This document shows positions 8,908 to 17,007 of a DNA stretch of 64,000 nucleotides, piece after piece. Positions within the stretch are counted from its first letter, which is position 1, and each line of letters opens with the position of its first letter. Made by a program: the position numbers and the translations under genes. Source of the DNA: Hymenobacter sp. PAMC 26628 (GTDB lineage Bacteria > Bacteroidota > Bacteroidia > Cytophagales > Hymenobacteraceae); assembly GCF_001562275.1 (NCBI RefSeq), contig NZ_CP014304.1, forward strand, positions 1,674,001 through 1,738,000, given 5' to 3'. The notes beneath the pieces were generated by a model that worked only from the letters and a program-made list of their open reading frames with translations, was not told where the DNA came from and ran no database searches.

Positions 8908-10269
8908 GTGCCCGATTTCGCCGCCTCCGAAAAACCGCAGTTCCTGATTGCCGCGCCCAGCAGCGGCAGCGGCAAAACCACCCTCACGCTGGGCCTGCTG
9001 CGGGTGCTGGCCCGGCGCGGCTGGGCCGTCCAGCCCTTCAAGTGCGGGCCCGACTACCTCGATACTCACCACCACACCCAAGCCGCCGGCCGCCCCAGCC
9101 TCAACCTCGACTTGTTCATGGCCTCGGCGGCGCACGCGCAGGCCACCTACGCCCGCTACCTAGCCCCCGCCGACGCGGCCGTGGTGGAGGGCGTGATGGG
9201 CCTCTTCGACGGGGCCGACCGCATGGCGGGCAGCGCCGCCGCGGTGGCCGAGCTGCTGAATATTCCGGTTATTCTGGTGGTTGATGCGCGCGCCATGGCT
9301 TACTCGGTGGCGCCGCTGCTGTTCGGCTTCAAGAACTTCTACCCCGGCATCCGGCTGGTGGGGGCCCTGTTCAACTTCGTGAACACCGCCTCGCACTACC
9401 AATTCCTGCGCGAAGCCTGCGCCGACGTGGGCGTGGAAGCCCTGGGCTACCTGCCCCAGAACCCCGCCTTTGCCATCCCCTCGCGCCACCTGGGCCTGTC
9501 CATCGACGCCGAAATTCAGCACGAAGCCATCGTGGAAGCCCTGGCCGACGCCCTCCCCGCCACCGTGGACGTGGACCGCCTGCTGGCCCTGACGCGCACC
9601 GCCGCGCCGGCGCCCGGGGCCCCCACCCCACCCGGCATTAGGGCCCCCGAACGGCGCCGCATCGCCGTGGCCCGCGACGCGGCCTTCACCTTCACTTACC
9701 ACCAGAATCTGGCGGCGCTGGAGCAACTCGGCGACGTCAACTATTTCAGTCCGCTGGCCGATGGGGCCCTGCCCGCCGGCACCGATTTTCTGTACCTGCC
9801 CGGCGGCTACCCCGAGCTATTCGCCGGGGCCCTGCACGCCAACGCCGCCATGCGCGCCAGCATCGCAGCCTACTGCGCCGGCGGCGGCGCGGCCTATGCC
9901 GAGTGCGGCGGCCTCATGTACCTGGGCCAGCGCATCACCGCTGCCGCGGGCCAGGCCTTTGCGATGGTGGGGGCCCTGCCCTGCGCTACCTCAATGGAAA
10001 ACGCCAAAATGACCCTGGGCTACCGCGCCGTTGAGTGGAACAGCCTGACCATCAAAGGCCACGAGTTCCACTACTCCGTTTTAAATGACCACGGCCTGAG
10101 ACACGAGCCCGCCCGCATCACCAGCGCCAAGGGCGCGCCCGTACCGGCGCAGCTCTACCGCCAGGGCAACGTGTGTGCCTCCTACGTGCACCTGTACTGG
10201 GGCGAGGATTCGGCGTTTATCGAGCGGCTGCTGGAAGTTAAGGATAGTAGCAGCGCTGCAGATAGATGA
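8908..10269 (+). CDS. cobB: Cobyrinic acid a,c-diamide synthase
   Basis: ATP- and glutamine-dependent amidation of cobyrinate side chains a and c; cytoplasmic, 453 residues. The N-terminal ATPase domain has APSSGSGKTTLTLG and FKCGPDYLDTHHH. The C-terminal amidotransferase domain has the nucleophile in AYAECGGLMYLG and the late histidine in YVHLYWGED. The start is taken as GTG 8908 (PDFAASEKPQFLIAAPSSGSGK); the same frame runs upstream into the IS without a stop, but that part is not cobB. The gene sits 101 bp after IS copy A. The target duplications show that it was flipped from minus to plus strand together with the whole 8807-11105 segment, so its current promoter may differ from the ancestral one. 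Confidence 0.92.
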   Translation: MPDFAASEKPQFLIAAPSSGSGKTTLTLGLLRVLARRGWAVQPFKCGPDYLDTHHHTQAAGRPSLNLDLFMASAAHAQATYARYLAPADAAVVEGVMGLFDGADRMAGSAAAVAELLNIPVILVVDARAMAYSVAPLLFGFKNFYPGIRLVGALFNFVNTASHYQFLREACADVGVEALGYLPQNPAFAIPSRHLGLSIDAEIQHEAIVEALADALPATVDVDRLLALTRTAAPAPGAPTPPGIRAPERRRIAVARDAAFTFTYHQNLAALEQLGDVNYFSPLADGALPAGTDFLYLPGGYPELFAGALHANAAMRASIAAYCAGGGAAYAECGGLMYLGQRITAAAGQAFAMVGALPCATSMENAKMTLGYRAVEWNSLTIKGHEFHYSVLNDHGLRHEPARITSAKGAPVPAQLYRQGNVCASYVHLYWGEDSAFIERLLEVKDSSSAADR

Positions 10270-10685
10270 TAAATTGGCTGACTAATTTTAAATTGAACGG
10301 CCAAAGTTATTCCTTATAATAATTTGATAATCAGCAATTTTTTAAGAACGCTTAACAGCAGATTACTTCGCGGATATATCTTGGAAAAGTGGCGATTTTC
10401 TTCCCCACCGCCCTGCTGCTTGAGCGTGGTACTTTGGCGAGGGACTAGGCTCCATTTTGGGCGTTTACGAAACTCATCTCTTTAAGCTATTTCGCAAACG
10501 TTGAATCGTGGACGGGTTTCTTAAACTCCTATCGCACCGTAGTGAGCACCTGGGCACCAGGTATCGATTAATTTCTGCTGTTTAGGAAAAGAAACGTTCA
10601 ATTGACCGTCGGCTATTACCGAGCGAAGCATGCATAATCCGGGATATTCTTATACATTTAGGCGATTAAATCCATCCTTTTCCTC
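10270..10685. other. AT-richer intergenic spacer inside the inverted segment
   Basis: About 416 bp with no credible gene, clearly less GC-rich than its surroundings. A TACATTTA at 10653-10660, about 25 nt before the hydrolase ATG, resembles a TAnnTTTG -7 box and may be its former promoter. Nothing else is recognised. Confidence 0.5.
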
Positions 10686-11105
10686 ATGAAGTTACTTCTC
10701 CTCCTGCTGTGCTTAATGGTCGGCTCCGCGCTAGCTCAGGCCCAAACGGTTAAAAACAACGCCATCGTCATCGGTCGCGTCGACAGCCTCATGTCGGACG
10801 TGCTCAAAGAAAAGCGCAAGCTCTGGGTGTACGTGCCGGACGGTGCCGCTGCCTCGGTTTATGCCCCGCAGCGCTACCCGGTGGTGTACCTGCTCGACGG
10901 TGATGCGTGGTTTACGACCACGACGGGCGTCATCCAAAAGCTGAGCGGATTCCCGAATTCTGTATGCCCGGAAATGATTGTGGTCGGCATTCCCAACACC
11001 AACCGCACCCGCGACCTGACCCCGTCTGCCTCGACCACGGACGACATGCCCGCCTTTGTGCCCAAAGCCTCTGGCGGCGGCGAAAATTTCACCGTCTTTT
11101 TAGAA
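10686..11105 (+). pseudogene. N-terminal part of the disrupted alpha/beta-hydrolase (esterase)
   Basis: 140 residues starting with a signal peptide (MKLLLLLLCLMVGSALAQA), followed by the first strands of an enterochelin-esterase-like fold (RKLWVYVPDG, YPVVYLLDGDAWF, EMIVVGIPNTNRTRDLTP). The frame stops where IS copy B begins, at FTVFLE. Joining it to the minus-strand piece ending at 7742 gives FTVFLEKELIPYIDAHYP in frame once one copy of the 5-bp duplication TAGAA is removed. It therefore belongs to the same gene as 6919-7742, separated by an inversion. Confidence 0.85.
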
Positions 11106-12169
11106 TAGGGCTTACGCAGGAAGGGGCAGTATTACAGGGAAAGGAGGATTTTGGAGCTGTTGGCGCAGAAACGCCGACCAGGGCTGCTGATGGGCTTGGT
11201 AAATGGTTTGGCCGATGGCACGGGCGTGCTGGCGCAGCGACACCCAGGCCAGGTAGCAGCAAGTGAGGTGGTTGCGCTGGGCGCTGGCCTTGCGGCACTG
11301 GCATTTTTCGGAGCCGGTGAGCTGTTTGAAGCTGCGGTGGAATTCCTCCGCCTGCCAGCGCCGCTGCACGGCTTCAATGACCATTTCGCGGCTCAGGTGG
11401 GCGGCCAAGTGGTTGGTAACAACCCATGCAATGCTGCCGTCCGTGGCAACCAGCTTGAAGAGTTTTACCGCAAAGGGCACTTGTTGCAGCCGCACTTCCA
11501 CGCCCTGGCTCCAGCCGCTGGCCGGCGGTTCGAGCGTGTCCAGGCCCTGGTAGCCGCTTTCTTTGCTCAGGCTCACCAAGCGGTTGCTTTTCAGAGTAGT
11601 GAAAAACGTCCAACCGGCCCGGTGAATCTGCTTCAAATTCGCGCTGGCCGCATACCAGGAGTCGAATAAGACCGTGCGCGCCAGCAGCTTGTCCTCGGCC
11701 ACGACCTGCGCAAACATGGCTTGGAAGTGCTCGTTCTTGGTCAGCCCGTCGGCGTCCGGGGCGTAGACGCGGAAATCCAAGGGCAAAAAGTCGCCGCTTT
11801 CGCCGCTGCTGTGTACCAGCTTGACCAAGCCGATGCCCGTGACCGGGCCGTGCACGGTGCCGGAGTACTGCCGCTTGGCCACTTCGATGAAGCGACTGTA
11901 GCGCTTGTCCTGGACGCTGTCGTCGACCAGCAAAAAAGCCTCTGGCGAATCACGCAGCAGTGGCAGCACCAGGGCCCGCAACTGGTTGGCGGAAAAGGCG
12001 CTGTTGCGCAAAAATCGGTTCACCTCGTCGTGGCTCACGCCCGGCAGATGCGCCGCCAGGTGCGTGCACGTGTAGTTGCGGGGTGTACTGAGCAGATAAT
12101 CAATGTGCTTTGCTTGGGTCAGCATGGCTCATGGGTTTACCTCAAAGTAGCACCTTTGCGTAAGTCCTG
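11106..12169 (-). mobile_element. Insertion sequence copy B (1064 bp), inverted relative to copy A
   Basis: Same length, ends and transposase protein as copy A, on the minus strand. Its flanks are TAGAA (11101-11105) on the left and TTTTA (12170-12174) on the right. Each is the reverse complement of a flank of copy A (TTCTA and TAAAA), the expected signature of an inversion between or generated by the two copies. Confidence 0.93.
11112..12125 (-). CDS. IS transposase, copy B
   Basis: 337-residue DDE transposase identical in protein sequence to the 7787-8800 copy, with the same candidate catalytic residues (LLVDDS, VLFDSW, EEFHRSFK). Its stop codon falls in the terminal inverted repeat adjoining the hydrolase fragment. 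Confidence 0.9.
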   Translation of the reverse strand: MLTQAKHIDYLLSTPRNYTCTHLAAHLPGVSHDEVNRFLRNSAFSANQLRALVLPLLRDSPEAFLLVDDSVQDKRYSRFIEVAKRQYSGTVHGPVTGIGLVKLVHSSGESGDFLPLDFRVYAPDADGLTKNEHFQAMFAQVVAEDKLLARTVLFDSWYAASANLKQIHRAGWTFFTTLKSNRLVSLSKESGYQGLDTLEPPASGWSQGVEVRLQQVPFAVKLFKLVATDGSIAWVVTNHLAAHLSREMVIEAVQRRWQAEEFHRSFKQLTGSEKCQCRKASAQRNHLTCCYLAWVSLRQHARAIGQTIYQAHQQPWSAFLRQQLQNPPFPVILPLPA

Positions 12170-12171
12170 TT

Positions 12172-12534
12172 TTAGTATAAAGCTCTGTATAGCTCGTGTA
12201 AACTATCGTTGTCTTCCGAACCGCTTAGTTGGGTTGAAGAACCATTCTGGGGGTTTACGCTGAATAGATGATATTCTAAATGTTGGGCGTCAATTACCTT
12301 GGCTCCGTCGAGCACGCAGAGAAATGAAAAAATAGCGGCGTGGACAGCATCGGCTGCGATAAGCATCACTTGTTCCTGGCCTTGGCTGTTAAGCGAATTA
12401 TACCACTGCGAGCTTTCGATAAGTTGCGCAGCCGGGTTCCTGCCGGGCGGAACCGATAGTACTTCCGATGTGCCTTTTATCGCTGACTCTGCTACGTATT
12501 GTTTAATAGCTTCTACAAATTGCTCTGCATTCAT
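12172..12534 (-). CDS. Hypothetical protein, 120 residues
   Basis: Not recognised. A soluble, acidic protein without signal peptide: an N-terminal helix (MNAEQFVEAIKQYVAES), a central hydrophobic stretch (AADAVHAAIFSFLCVLDGA) and a Ser/Asn-rich tail. Its size and style resemble small cytosolic or immunity-type proteins, but no motif supports that. Base composition is clearly less GC-rich than the cob genes, suggesting separate acquisition. The TAA stop (12172-12174) lies within the 5-bp target duplication of IS copy B, so the insertion left the coding end intact. In the order before the inversion, cobB would have been the next gene downstream, starting about 100 bp away. Confidence 0.65.
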   Translation of the reverse strand: MNAEQFVEAIKQYVAESAIKGTSEVLSVPPGRNPAAQLIESSQWYNSLNSQGQEQVMLIAADAVHAAIFSFLCVLDGAKVIDAQHLEYHLFSVNPQNGSSTQLSGSEDNDSLHELYRALY

Positions 12535-12590
12535 TGTAATGGTTATCTAACTGTATGATTGAGCCTTTGTAATTGAGCGCAATAATAAAA

Positions 12591-13124
12591 ATGCCCCTTT
12601 ATATCATTTCCGGGGGCCCCGGGGCTGGCAAAACTACGCTGCTGGGGGCCCTGCGGGCCGCCGGCTTCGCGGGGGCCGATGAAGTATCGCGCCAGCTCAT
12701 CCAGGAGCAGGTGGCGCTGGGCAGCAGCCGGGTGCCGTGGCGCGACTTGGCCGGCTTTGCCGAGCTGGCGCTGGCCCGCATGGTGGCCGATTACGAGGCC
12801 GCGGTGCAGCGCGGCGGCGTCACGTTTTTCGACCGTGGCCTGCCCGATATTGTGGCTTACCTGGAAGTGGCGGGGCTGCCCGTGCCAGCCGCGTGCTACG
12901 CTGCGGTGGACGCACACCCGTACCAGCCGCTGGTGTTTCTGGCGCCGCCGTGGGCCGAGATTTACGTGAATGACGCCGAGCGCTGGCAGACGTTTGCCGA
13001 GGCCACGGCGCTGCACGGGGTCCTGCGGCGCATCTACCAGCGGTTGGGTTTTGCGGTACTGGAATTGCCCAAAACCCCGGTGGCGGCGCGGGTGGCCTTC
13101 GTGCGGGCGGCGGCCGGACTCTAG
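12591..13124 (+). CDS. AAA-type P-loop ATPase/kinase-like protein
   Basis: Small 177-residue P-loop protein of the AAA_28 kind, similar in layout to nucleoside or nicotinamide kinases. Walker A is ISGGPGAGKTTLL near residues 6-18. A likely Walker B/DR motif is VTFFDRGLPDIVAYL, and a C-terminal helix carries Arg residues (VLRRIYQRLG). The substrate is unknown. ATG 12591 directly before PLYIISGG is preferred over TTG 12573. It stands between the minus-strand hypothetical gene and the cobalamin riboswitch, so a link with B12 metabolism is possible but unproven. Confidence 0.75.
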   Translation: MPLYIISGGPGAGKTTLLGALRAAGFAGADEVSRQLIQEQVALGSSRVPWRDLAGFAELALARMVADYEAAVQRGGVTFFDRGLPDIVAYLEVAGLPVPAACYAAVDAHPYQPLVFLAPPWAEIYVNDAERWQTFAEATALHGVLRRIYQRLGFAVLELPKTPVAARVAFVRAAAGL

Positions 13125-13166
13125 CCGGCAGTGGGGCCCCGGGGACCGGTGGCCAATAATTCGGCC

Positions 13167-13174
13167 TACCTTTG
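13167..13174 (+). promoter_or_regulatory. -7 promoter box (TACCTTTG) upstream of the B12 riboswitch
   Basis: TACCTTTG matches TAnnTTTG exactly, followed by CGCC as at other candidate promoters here. It lies about 20 nt before the riboswitch core. No clear -33 TTTG is visible at 19-nt spacing. Confidence 0.55.
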
Positions 13175-13189
13175 CGCCAGCAAATGGTA

Positions 13190-13355
13190 ATCGTTTCCGC
13201 GGTGCGGGGCGATTTGAAAAGGGAAGCCGGTGTAATTCCGGGACAGTCTCCGCTGCTGTAACCCCCTCACCAACCGGCCGATACTTGGCGCCACTGTCCT
13301 TTGCGGGATGGGAAGGCCATCGGCCGACGGGGGAAGTCAGAAGACCTGCCGCTTG
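13190..13355 (+). promoter_or_regulatory. Cobalamin (AdoCbl) riboswitch
   Basis: Matches the conserved core of B12 riboswitches: GGGAAGCCGGTG followed by ATTCCGGGACAG, CGCTGCTGTAA, CCACTG, GGGATGGGAAGGCC, and a near-consensus B12 box AGTCAGAAGACCTGCC at 13335-13350. It ends about 45 nt before the btuF ATG. Binding of adenosylcobalamin would be expected to switch off the transport and salvage operon that follows. The sequence pattern is directly visible; the OFF-switch mode is known for the family and inferred here. Confidence 0.95.
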
Positions 13356-13397
13356 CTTCATACAGTCACAGCTTTCGGTAGAAAGGCTCGTCGTACC

Positions 13398-14615
13398 ATG
13401 CCCCACCCCCCGCATCCCGCCGGCCGTGCCGGCGCGGCACCCCCGTTTTTTTCTGTTTGGCGCAGTTTTGCGCTGTTGGCTTTGCTGCTGGCGGGGCCCC
13501 AGCTCGGCTGGGCCCAGGCGCCCGCCGCCACAGCCGCGCCCAAACCTGCCGCTGGGGCCCCGCGCGGGCGCACCACGGTGCAGTACGCCAAGGGCTTCAC
13601 CATCAGCTACGTGGCGGGAGGCAAGCTGGTCACCATCTTGAGTCCGTTCGAGCAGAAAACTACGGCCACGCGCTACCTGCTGGTGCCCCGCGGCGCGGCG
13701 CGCCCGGCCGGCTACGCCGACGCCCACGTCATCGAAACGCCGCTGCGCAGCCTCGTGGCCCTCTCGTCGATGCACGTGGCGCTGGCCGATTTCCTGGGAG
13801 CCGCCGACCTGGTGGTGGGCTTGGGCAGCTTCAAGTACGCCTCGGCCGTGCCGGTGCGGCAGCGCATTGCCGCCGGCAAAATTTACGAGGTGGGCCAGGG
13901 CAAAGAGCTTAACAACGAGCAGCTTGTGGCCCAGCACCCCGACCTGGTGATGGCCACCGGCTGGCCCGGCGAAAGCCTGGCGCGCTTCCAGACGCTGGAA
14001 GCCGCCGGCGTGCCCGTCATGATTAACTCGGAGTGGGTGGAGACCACGCCCCTGGCCCGTGCCGAGTGGGTGAAGGTGCTGGCCGCGCTGCTGAACAAGG
14101 AGGACCTGGTGAACCAGAAATTCGGCCAGGTGGCCCGTTCCTACCACCGCCTGGCGGCCCTCGGCCACCACGCTACCCAGCGGCCCAAAGTGGTTGTGGG
14201 CCTGCCGTTTAAGGACGTGTGGTACGTGCCCGATGCCGATAGCTACCTCACGCAGTTCCTGCGCGACGCGGGCTGCACCTACGCCTGGGACCAAACCCGG
14301 GCCCCCAGCGGCAGCCTGGCGCTGTCGTTCGAAACCGTGGCCCCCGTGGCCCTCGCCGCCGACTACTGGCTGCAAACCGGCACAGCCATGGCCAAGGCCG
14401 ACATCGTGGCCCAGGACGCGCGCTACGCCGCCTTCGCGCCCTTCAAAACCGGCCAAGTGTACAACAACAACCGCCGCACCAACGCCCAGGGCTCCAACGA
14501 CTACTGGGAATCGGGGGCGGTGCGGCCCGACCTCGTGCTGTCGGATTTGATCAAAATCCTGCACCCCGAGCTACTGCCCGCGTGGCAGCTCTACTACTAC
14601 CAGTGGCTGAAGTGA
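13398..14615 (+). CDS. btuF: Corrinoid ABC transporter substrate-binding protein (BtuF-like)
   Basis: Periplasmic binding protein of 405 residues for vitamin B12 or other corrinoids. A long N-terminal signal region (hydrophobic core FALLALLLAGPQ, cleavage near GWAQA) precedes a class III binding fold: VIETPLRSLVALSSMHVALADF, LVVGLGSFKYAS, VAQHPDLVMATGWPGES. The sequence resembles FecB/BtuF proteins, and the assignment to B12 rests on the riboswitch just upstream and the cob genes downstream. Translation from an upstream in-frame codon within the riboswitch is not credible; ATG 13398 is the start. The stop overlaps the btuC start by 4 bp. Confidence 0.88.
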   Translation: MPHPPHPAGRAGAAPPFFSVWRSFALLALLLAGPQLGWAQAPAATAAPKPAAGAPRGRTTVQYAKGFTISYVAGGKLVTILSPFEQKTTATRYLLVPRGAARPAGYADAHVIETPLRSLVALSSMHVALADFLGAADLVVGLGSFKYASAVPVRQRIAAGKIYEVGQGKELNNEQLVAQHPDLVMATGWPGESLARFQTLEAAGVPVMINSEWVETTPLARAEWVKVLAALLNKEDLVNQKFGQVARSYHRLAALGHHATQRPKVVVGLPFKDVWYVPDADSYLTQFLRDAGCTYAWDQTRAPSGSLALSFETVAPVALAADYWLQTGTAMAKADIVAQDARYAAFAPFKTGQVYNNNRRTNAQGSNDYWESGAVRPDLVLSDLIKILHPELLPAWQLYYYQWLK

Positions 14616-15703
14616 GCACGGCCCAACTCGCGGCCGCGCCGCCGTCGCTGGCCGCGGCCGGGCGGCGGCGCGCGGCTTGGCTGCTGGCCCTGGCGGGGCT
14701 GGTGGCCGTGGGCTTCGTGCTCGACATTGCCCTGGGCCCCGTGCGCATCCCGCTGGCGGCGGTGGTGAAGATTTTGCTGGGCCGGGCGGCCGACAATCCG
14801 GCCTGGGCGTTCATCGTGCGGGAGATTCGCCTGCCCAAGGCCCTCACGGCCCTGGCCGTGGGCAGCGGCCTGGCCGTGAGCGGCTTGCAGATGCAAACGC
14901 TGTTCCGCAACCCGCTGGCGGGGCCCTCGGTGCTGGGCCTCACGGCGGGGGCGGGGCTGGGCGTGGCCGCCGTGATGCTGGCCGGCGGCAGCGGCGCGGC
15001 GGGCGGCCTGGCCATCCGGGCGCTGGGCGTGGGCGGCAGCTGGGGCCTGGTGCTGGCCGCCACCGCCGGCGCCGCCCTGGTGATGGCCTCGGTGCTGGCC
15101 CTCTCGGCCCGGGTGCGCGACAACGTGGTGATCCTCATTGTGGGCCTCATGATTGCGAGCGTCACGAGCGCCATCGTGGGCCTGTGGCAGTACTTCAGCG
15201 CCCCCGAGCAAATCCAGGAGTACCTGCTCTGGACGTTCGGCTCGCTGGGCGGCGTGGTGGGGCCCCACCTGGCGGTGCTGGCGGCCGTGGTGGCGGTGGG
15301 CCTGGGGCTGGCCTTCGCCTCGGCCAAGCCGCTGAATACCTTGCTGCTGGGCGAAAACTACGCCCGCAGCATGGGCCTGGCCGTGGGCCGGGCGCGCACG
15401 CTCATTATTCTCAGCACGAGCTTACTGGCGGGGGCCATCACGGCGTTTTGCGGGCCGATTGGCTTCGTGGGCATCGCCGTGCCGCACCTCACCCGGGGCC
15501 TGCTGCGCACCGCCGACCACCGCGTGCTGCTGCCCGGTGCCTGCCTGGTGGGGGCGGCCCTTACGCTGGGCTGCGACTGCCTGGCCCAGCTGCCCGGCAG
15601 CCAAACCGCCCTCCCGCTGAGCATCGTCACGGCCCTGCTGGGGGCCCCGGTGGTGCTGTGGGTGGTGCTGCGTCGCAACAACATTCGCTCGTCGTTTTCC
15701 TGA
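14612..15703 (+). CDS. btuC: Corrinoid ABC transporter permease (FecCD/BtuC family)
   Basis: Inner-membrane permease of 363 residues with about ten helices, typical FecCD length. Family landmarks: IREIRLPKALTALAVGSGLAVSG (the R-x-P-R-x-L region), GLQMQTLFRNPLAGPSVLG, and GPIGFVGIAVPHLTR, the loop that contacts the ATPase. GTG 14612 overlaps the btuF stop in a GTGA junction, indicating translational coupling. A palindromic repeat separates it from btuD. Confidence 0.92.
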   Translation: MSTAQLAAAPPSLAAAGRRRAAWLLALAGLVAVGFVLDIALGPVRIPLAAVVKILLGRAADNPAWAFIVREIRLPKALTALAVGSGLAVSGLQMQTLFRNPLAGPSVLGLTAGAGLGVAAVMLAGGSGAAGGLAIRALGVGGSWGLVLAATAGAALVMASVLALSARVRDNVVILIVGLMIASVTSAIVGLWQYFSAPEQIQEYLLWTFGSLGGVVGPHLAVLAAVVAVGLGLAFASAKPLNTLLLGENYARSMGLAVGRARTLIILSTSLLAGAITAFCGPIGFVGIAVPHLTRGLLRTADHRVLLPGACLVGAALTLGCDCLAQLPGSQTALPLSIVTALLGAPVVLWVVLRRNNIRSSFS

Positions 15704-15724
15704 AAAGCTGAAAACTAATTGACC

Positions 15725-15812
15725 GTCATGCAGAGCGCAGCGAAGCATCTTTCCCGCTCACTAATCATGAATTACTGCCGCAGTAAAGATGCTTCACTGC
15801 GCTCTGCATGAC
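15725..15812. repeat. Palindromic repeat, GTCATGCAGAGCGCAGCG family
   Basis: Two 28-bp arms (15725-15752, 15785-15812) with one mismatch and a 32-bp loop. It lies inside the btu operon between btuC and btuD. Related copies are at 21561-21725 and 26114-26221, with a divergent one at 4641. Confidence 0.9.
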
Positions 15813-15913
15813 CGCCTTTTCTGCCACAACGATCCTTCTGCCGCTTCCCGATCCGCCGAGATGCAGCCTGTCTTCTGACAACCGACAACTAATACCCAAC
15901 AACTGAAACCCCC

Positions 15914-16966
15914 ATGCCCAACCCTGCGCCGCTGCTGACCGCTGAGGACCTGGCGGTGGGCTATTTGCTCAACAAAAAGACGCCCCGCCCGGTGGCCGGG
16001 CCCCTGCGCCTGGCCCTGTGGCCCGGCGAGCTGGTCTGCCTGCTGGGGCCCAACGGCGCGGGCAAAAGCACGCTGCTGCGCACGCTGGCCGGTTTGCAGC
16101 CGCCGTTCGGCGGGCGGCTTGAACTAGGTGGGCGGCCGCTGGCGGCGCTGGGGGCCCCCGAGCGCGCCCGTCAGCTCAGCATCGTGCTCACCGACCGCGT
16201 GGACGCCGGCAACCTGGCCGTGCGCGAGCTGGTGCGCCTGGGCCGCCACCCGCACACCGGCTGGCTGGGCAGCCTCTCGGCCCACGACGAAGCCCAGGTG
16301 CAAGCCGCCCTGGAAGCCACTGGTACCGAAGCGTTTGCCGACCGCCCGGTGAGCGAGTTGAGCGACGGCGAGCGGCAGAAAGTACTGCTGGCCCGGGCCC
16401 TGGCCCAGGACACGCCGGTGGTGCTGCTCGACGAGCCCACGGCCCACCTCGACCTGCCCAACCGCGTGGCCCTCATGCGCTTGCTGCACCAGCTGGCCCG
16501 CACCACGGGCAAGGCCATCCTGCTCTCGACCCACGAGCTGGACCTGGCCCTGCAAGCCGCCGACCGCGTGTGGCTGCTGCCCGCCGACGGGGCCCTGCGC
16601 ACCGGCACGCCCGAAGAGTTGGTGCTGAGCGGGGCCTTCGCGGCGGCGTTTGCGCGGGAGGGGCTGGCCTTCGACGCGGCCACCGGCACGTTTGCCCTGC
16701 ACGCGCCCACGGGGCCCCCGGTGCAGTTGGTGGGGGAGGGGGCCGCCGCGTTCTGGACGCGCCGCGCCCTGGAGCGCGCGGGCTTCGTGCCCACCGCGGG
16801 CCCCGCCGCCCTGCGCGTGACGGCCCCCGCCGGCCCCGGCCCGGGGCCCTGGCTGACCCAGGCCGCCGGCCAGGCCGTCCAGTCCCATGCCACCATCGAA
16901 GCGCTACTGCTGGCGCTGCGCCAAGTAAGTAGCCATCAAGTGGTTGGCCAGCTGGTCGGCCACTGA
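15914..16966 (+). CDS. btuD: Corrinoid ABC transporter ATP-binding protein with C-terminal extension
   Basis: ATPase driving the BtuC permease, 350 residues. Walker A LLGPNGAGKST (about residue 43), a Q-loop region LSIVLTDRVDAGNL in which the usual Gln is not obvious, signature ELSDGERQKV, Walker B VVLLDEPTAHLD, and H-loop LLSTHELD. The ABC domain ends near residue 245; the remaining about 105 residues (FDAATGTFALHAPTGPP onward) are an extra region rich in Ala/Gly/Pro and not part of the standard FecE/BtuD fold. The gene lies 41 bp before btuB. Confidence 0.9.
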   Translation: MPNPAPLLTAEDLAVGYLLNKKTPRPVAGPLRLALWPGELVCLLGPNGAGKSTLLRTLAGLQPPFGGRLELGGRPLAALGAPERARQLSIVLTDRVDAGNLAVRELVRLGRHPHTGWLGSLSAHDEAQVQAALEATGTEAFADRPVSELSDGERQKVLLARALAQDTPVVLLDEPTAHLDLPNRVALMRLLHQLARTTGKAILLSTHELDLALQAADRVWLLPADGALRTGTPEELVLSGAFAAAFAREGLAFDAATGTFALHAPTGPPVQLVGEGAAAFWTRRALERAGFVPTAGPAALRVTAPAGPGPGPWLTQAAGQAVQSHATIEALLLALRQVSSHQVVGQLVGH

Positions 16967-17007
16967 AAACCCGGTTTTCAATTCATAACAATCCCTTTCG
17001 CTTACCC

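Noticed and set aside
8608..10269. One long plus-strand frame that runs from inside the IS transposase into cobB
   Set aside because: The first 300 bases are an out-of-frame reading of the transposase and IS end; cobB homology begins only at about the GTG at 8908.
7743..12169. A composite transposon carrying cobB
   Set aside because: The outer flanks of the two IS copies do not match each other; the crosswise match shows an inversion, not a unit that moved in as a block.
13308..13397. Upstream extension of btuF into the riboswitch
   Set aside because: The extra residues are translated riboswitch; the signal peptide starts at ATG 13398.
12543..14564. 673-residue minus-strand open frame opposite the ATPase gene and btuF
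   Set aside because: Low-complexity Gly/His/Arg/Gln composition, typical of an antisense shadow in high-GC DNA, and it runs across the riboswitch.
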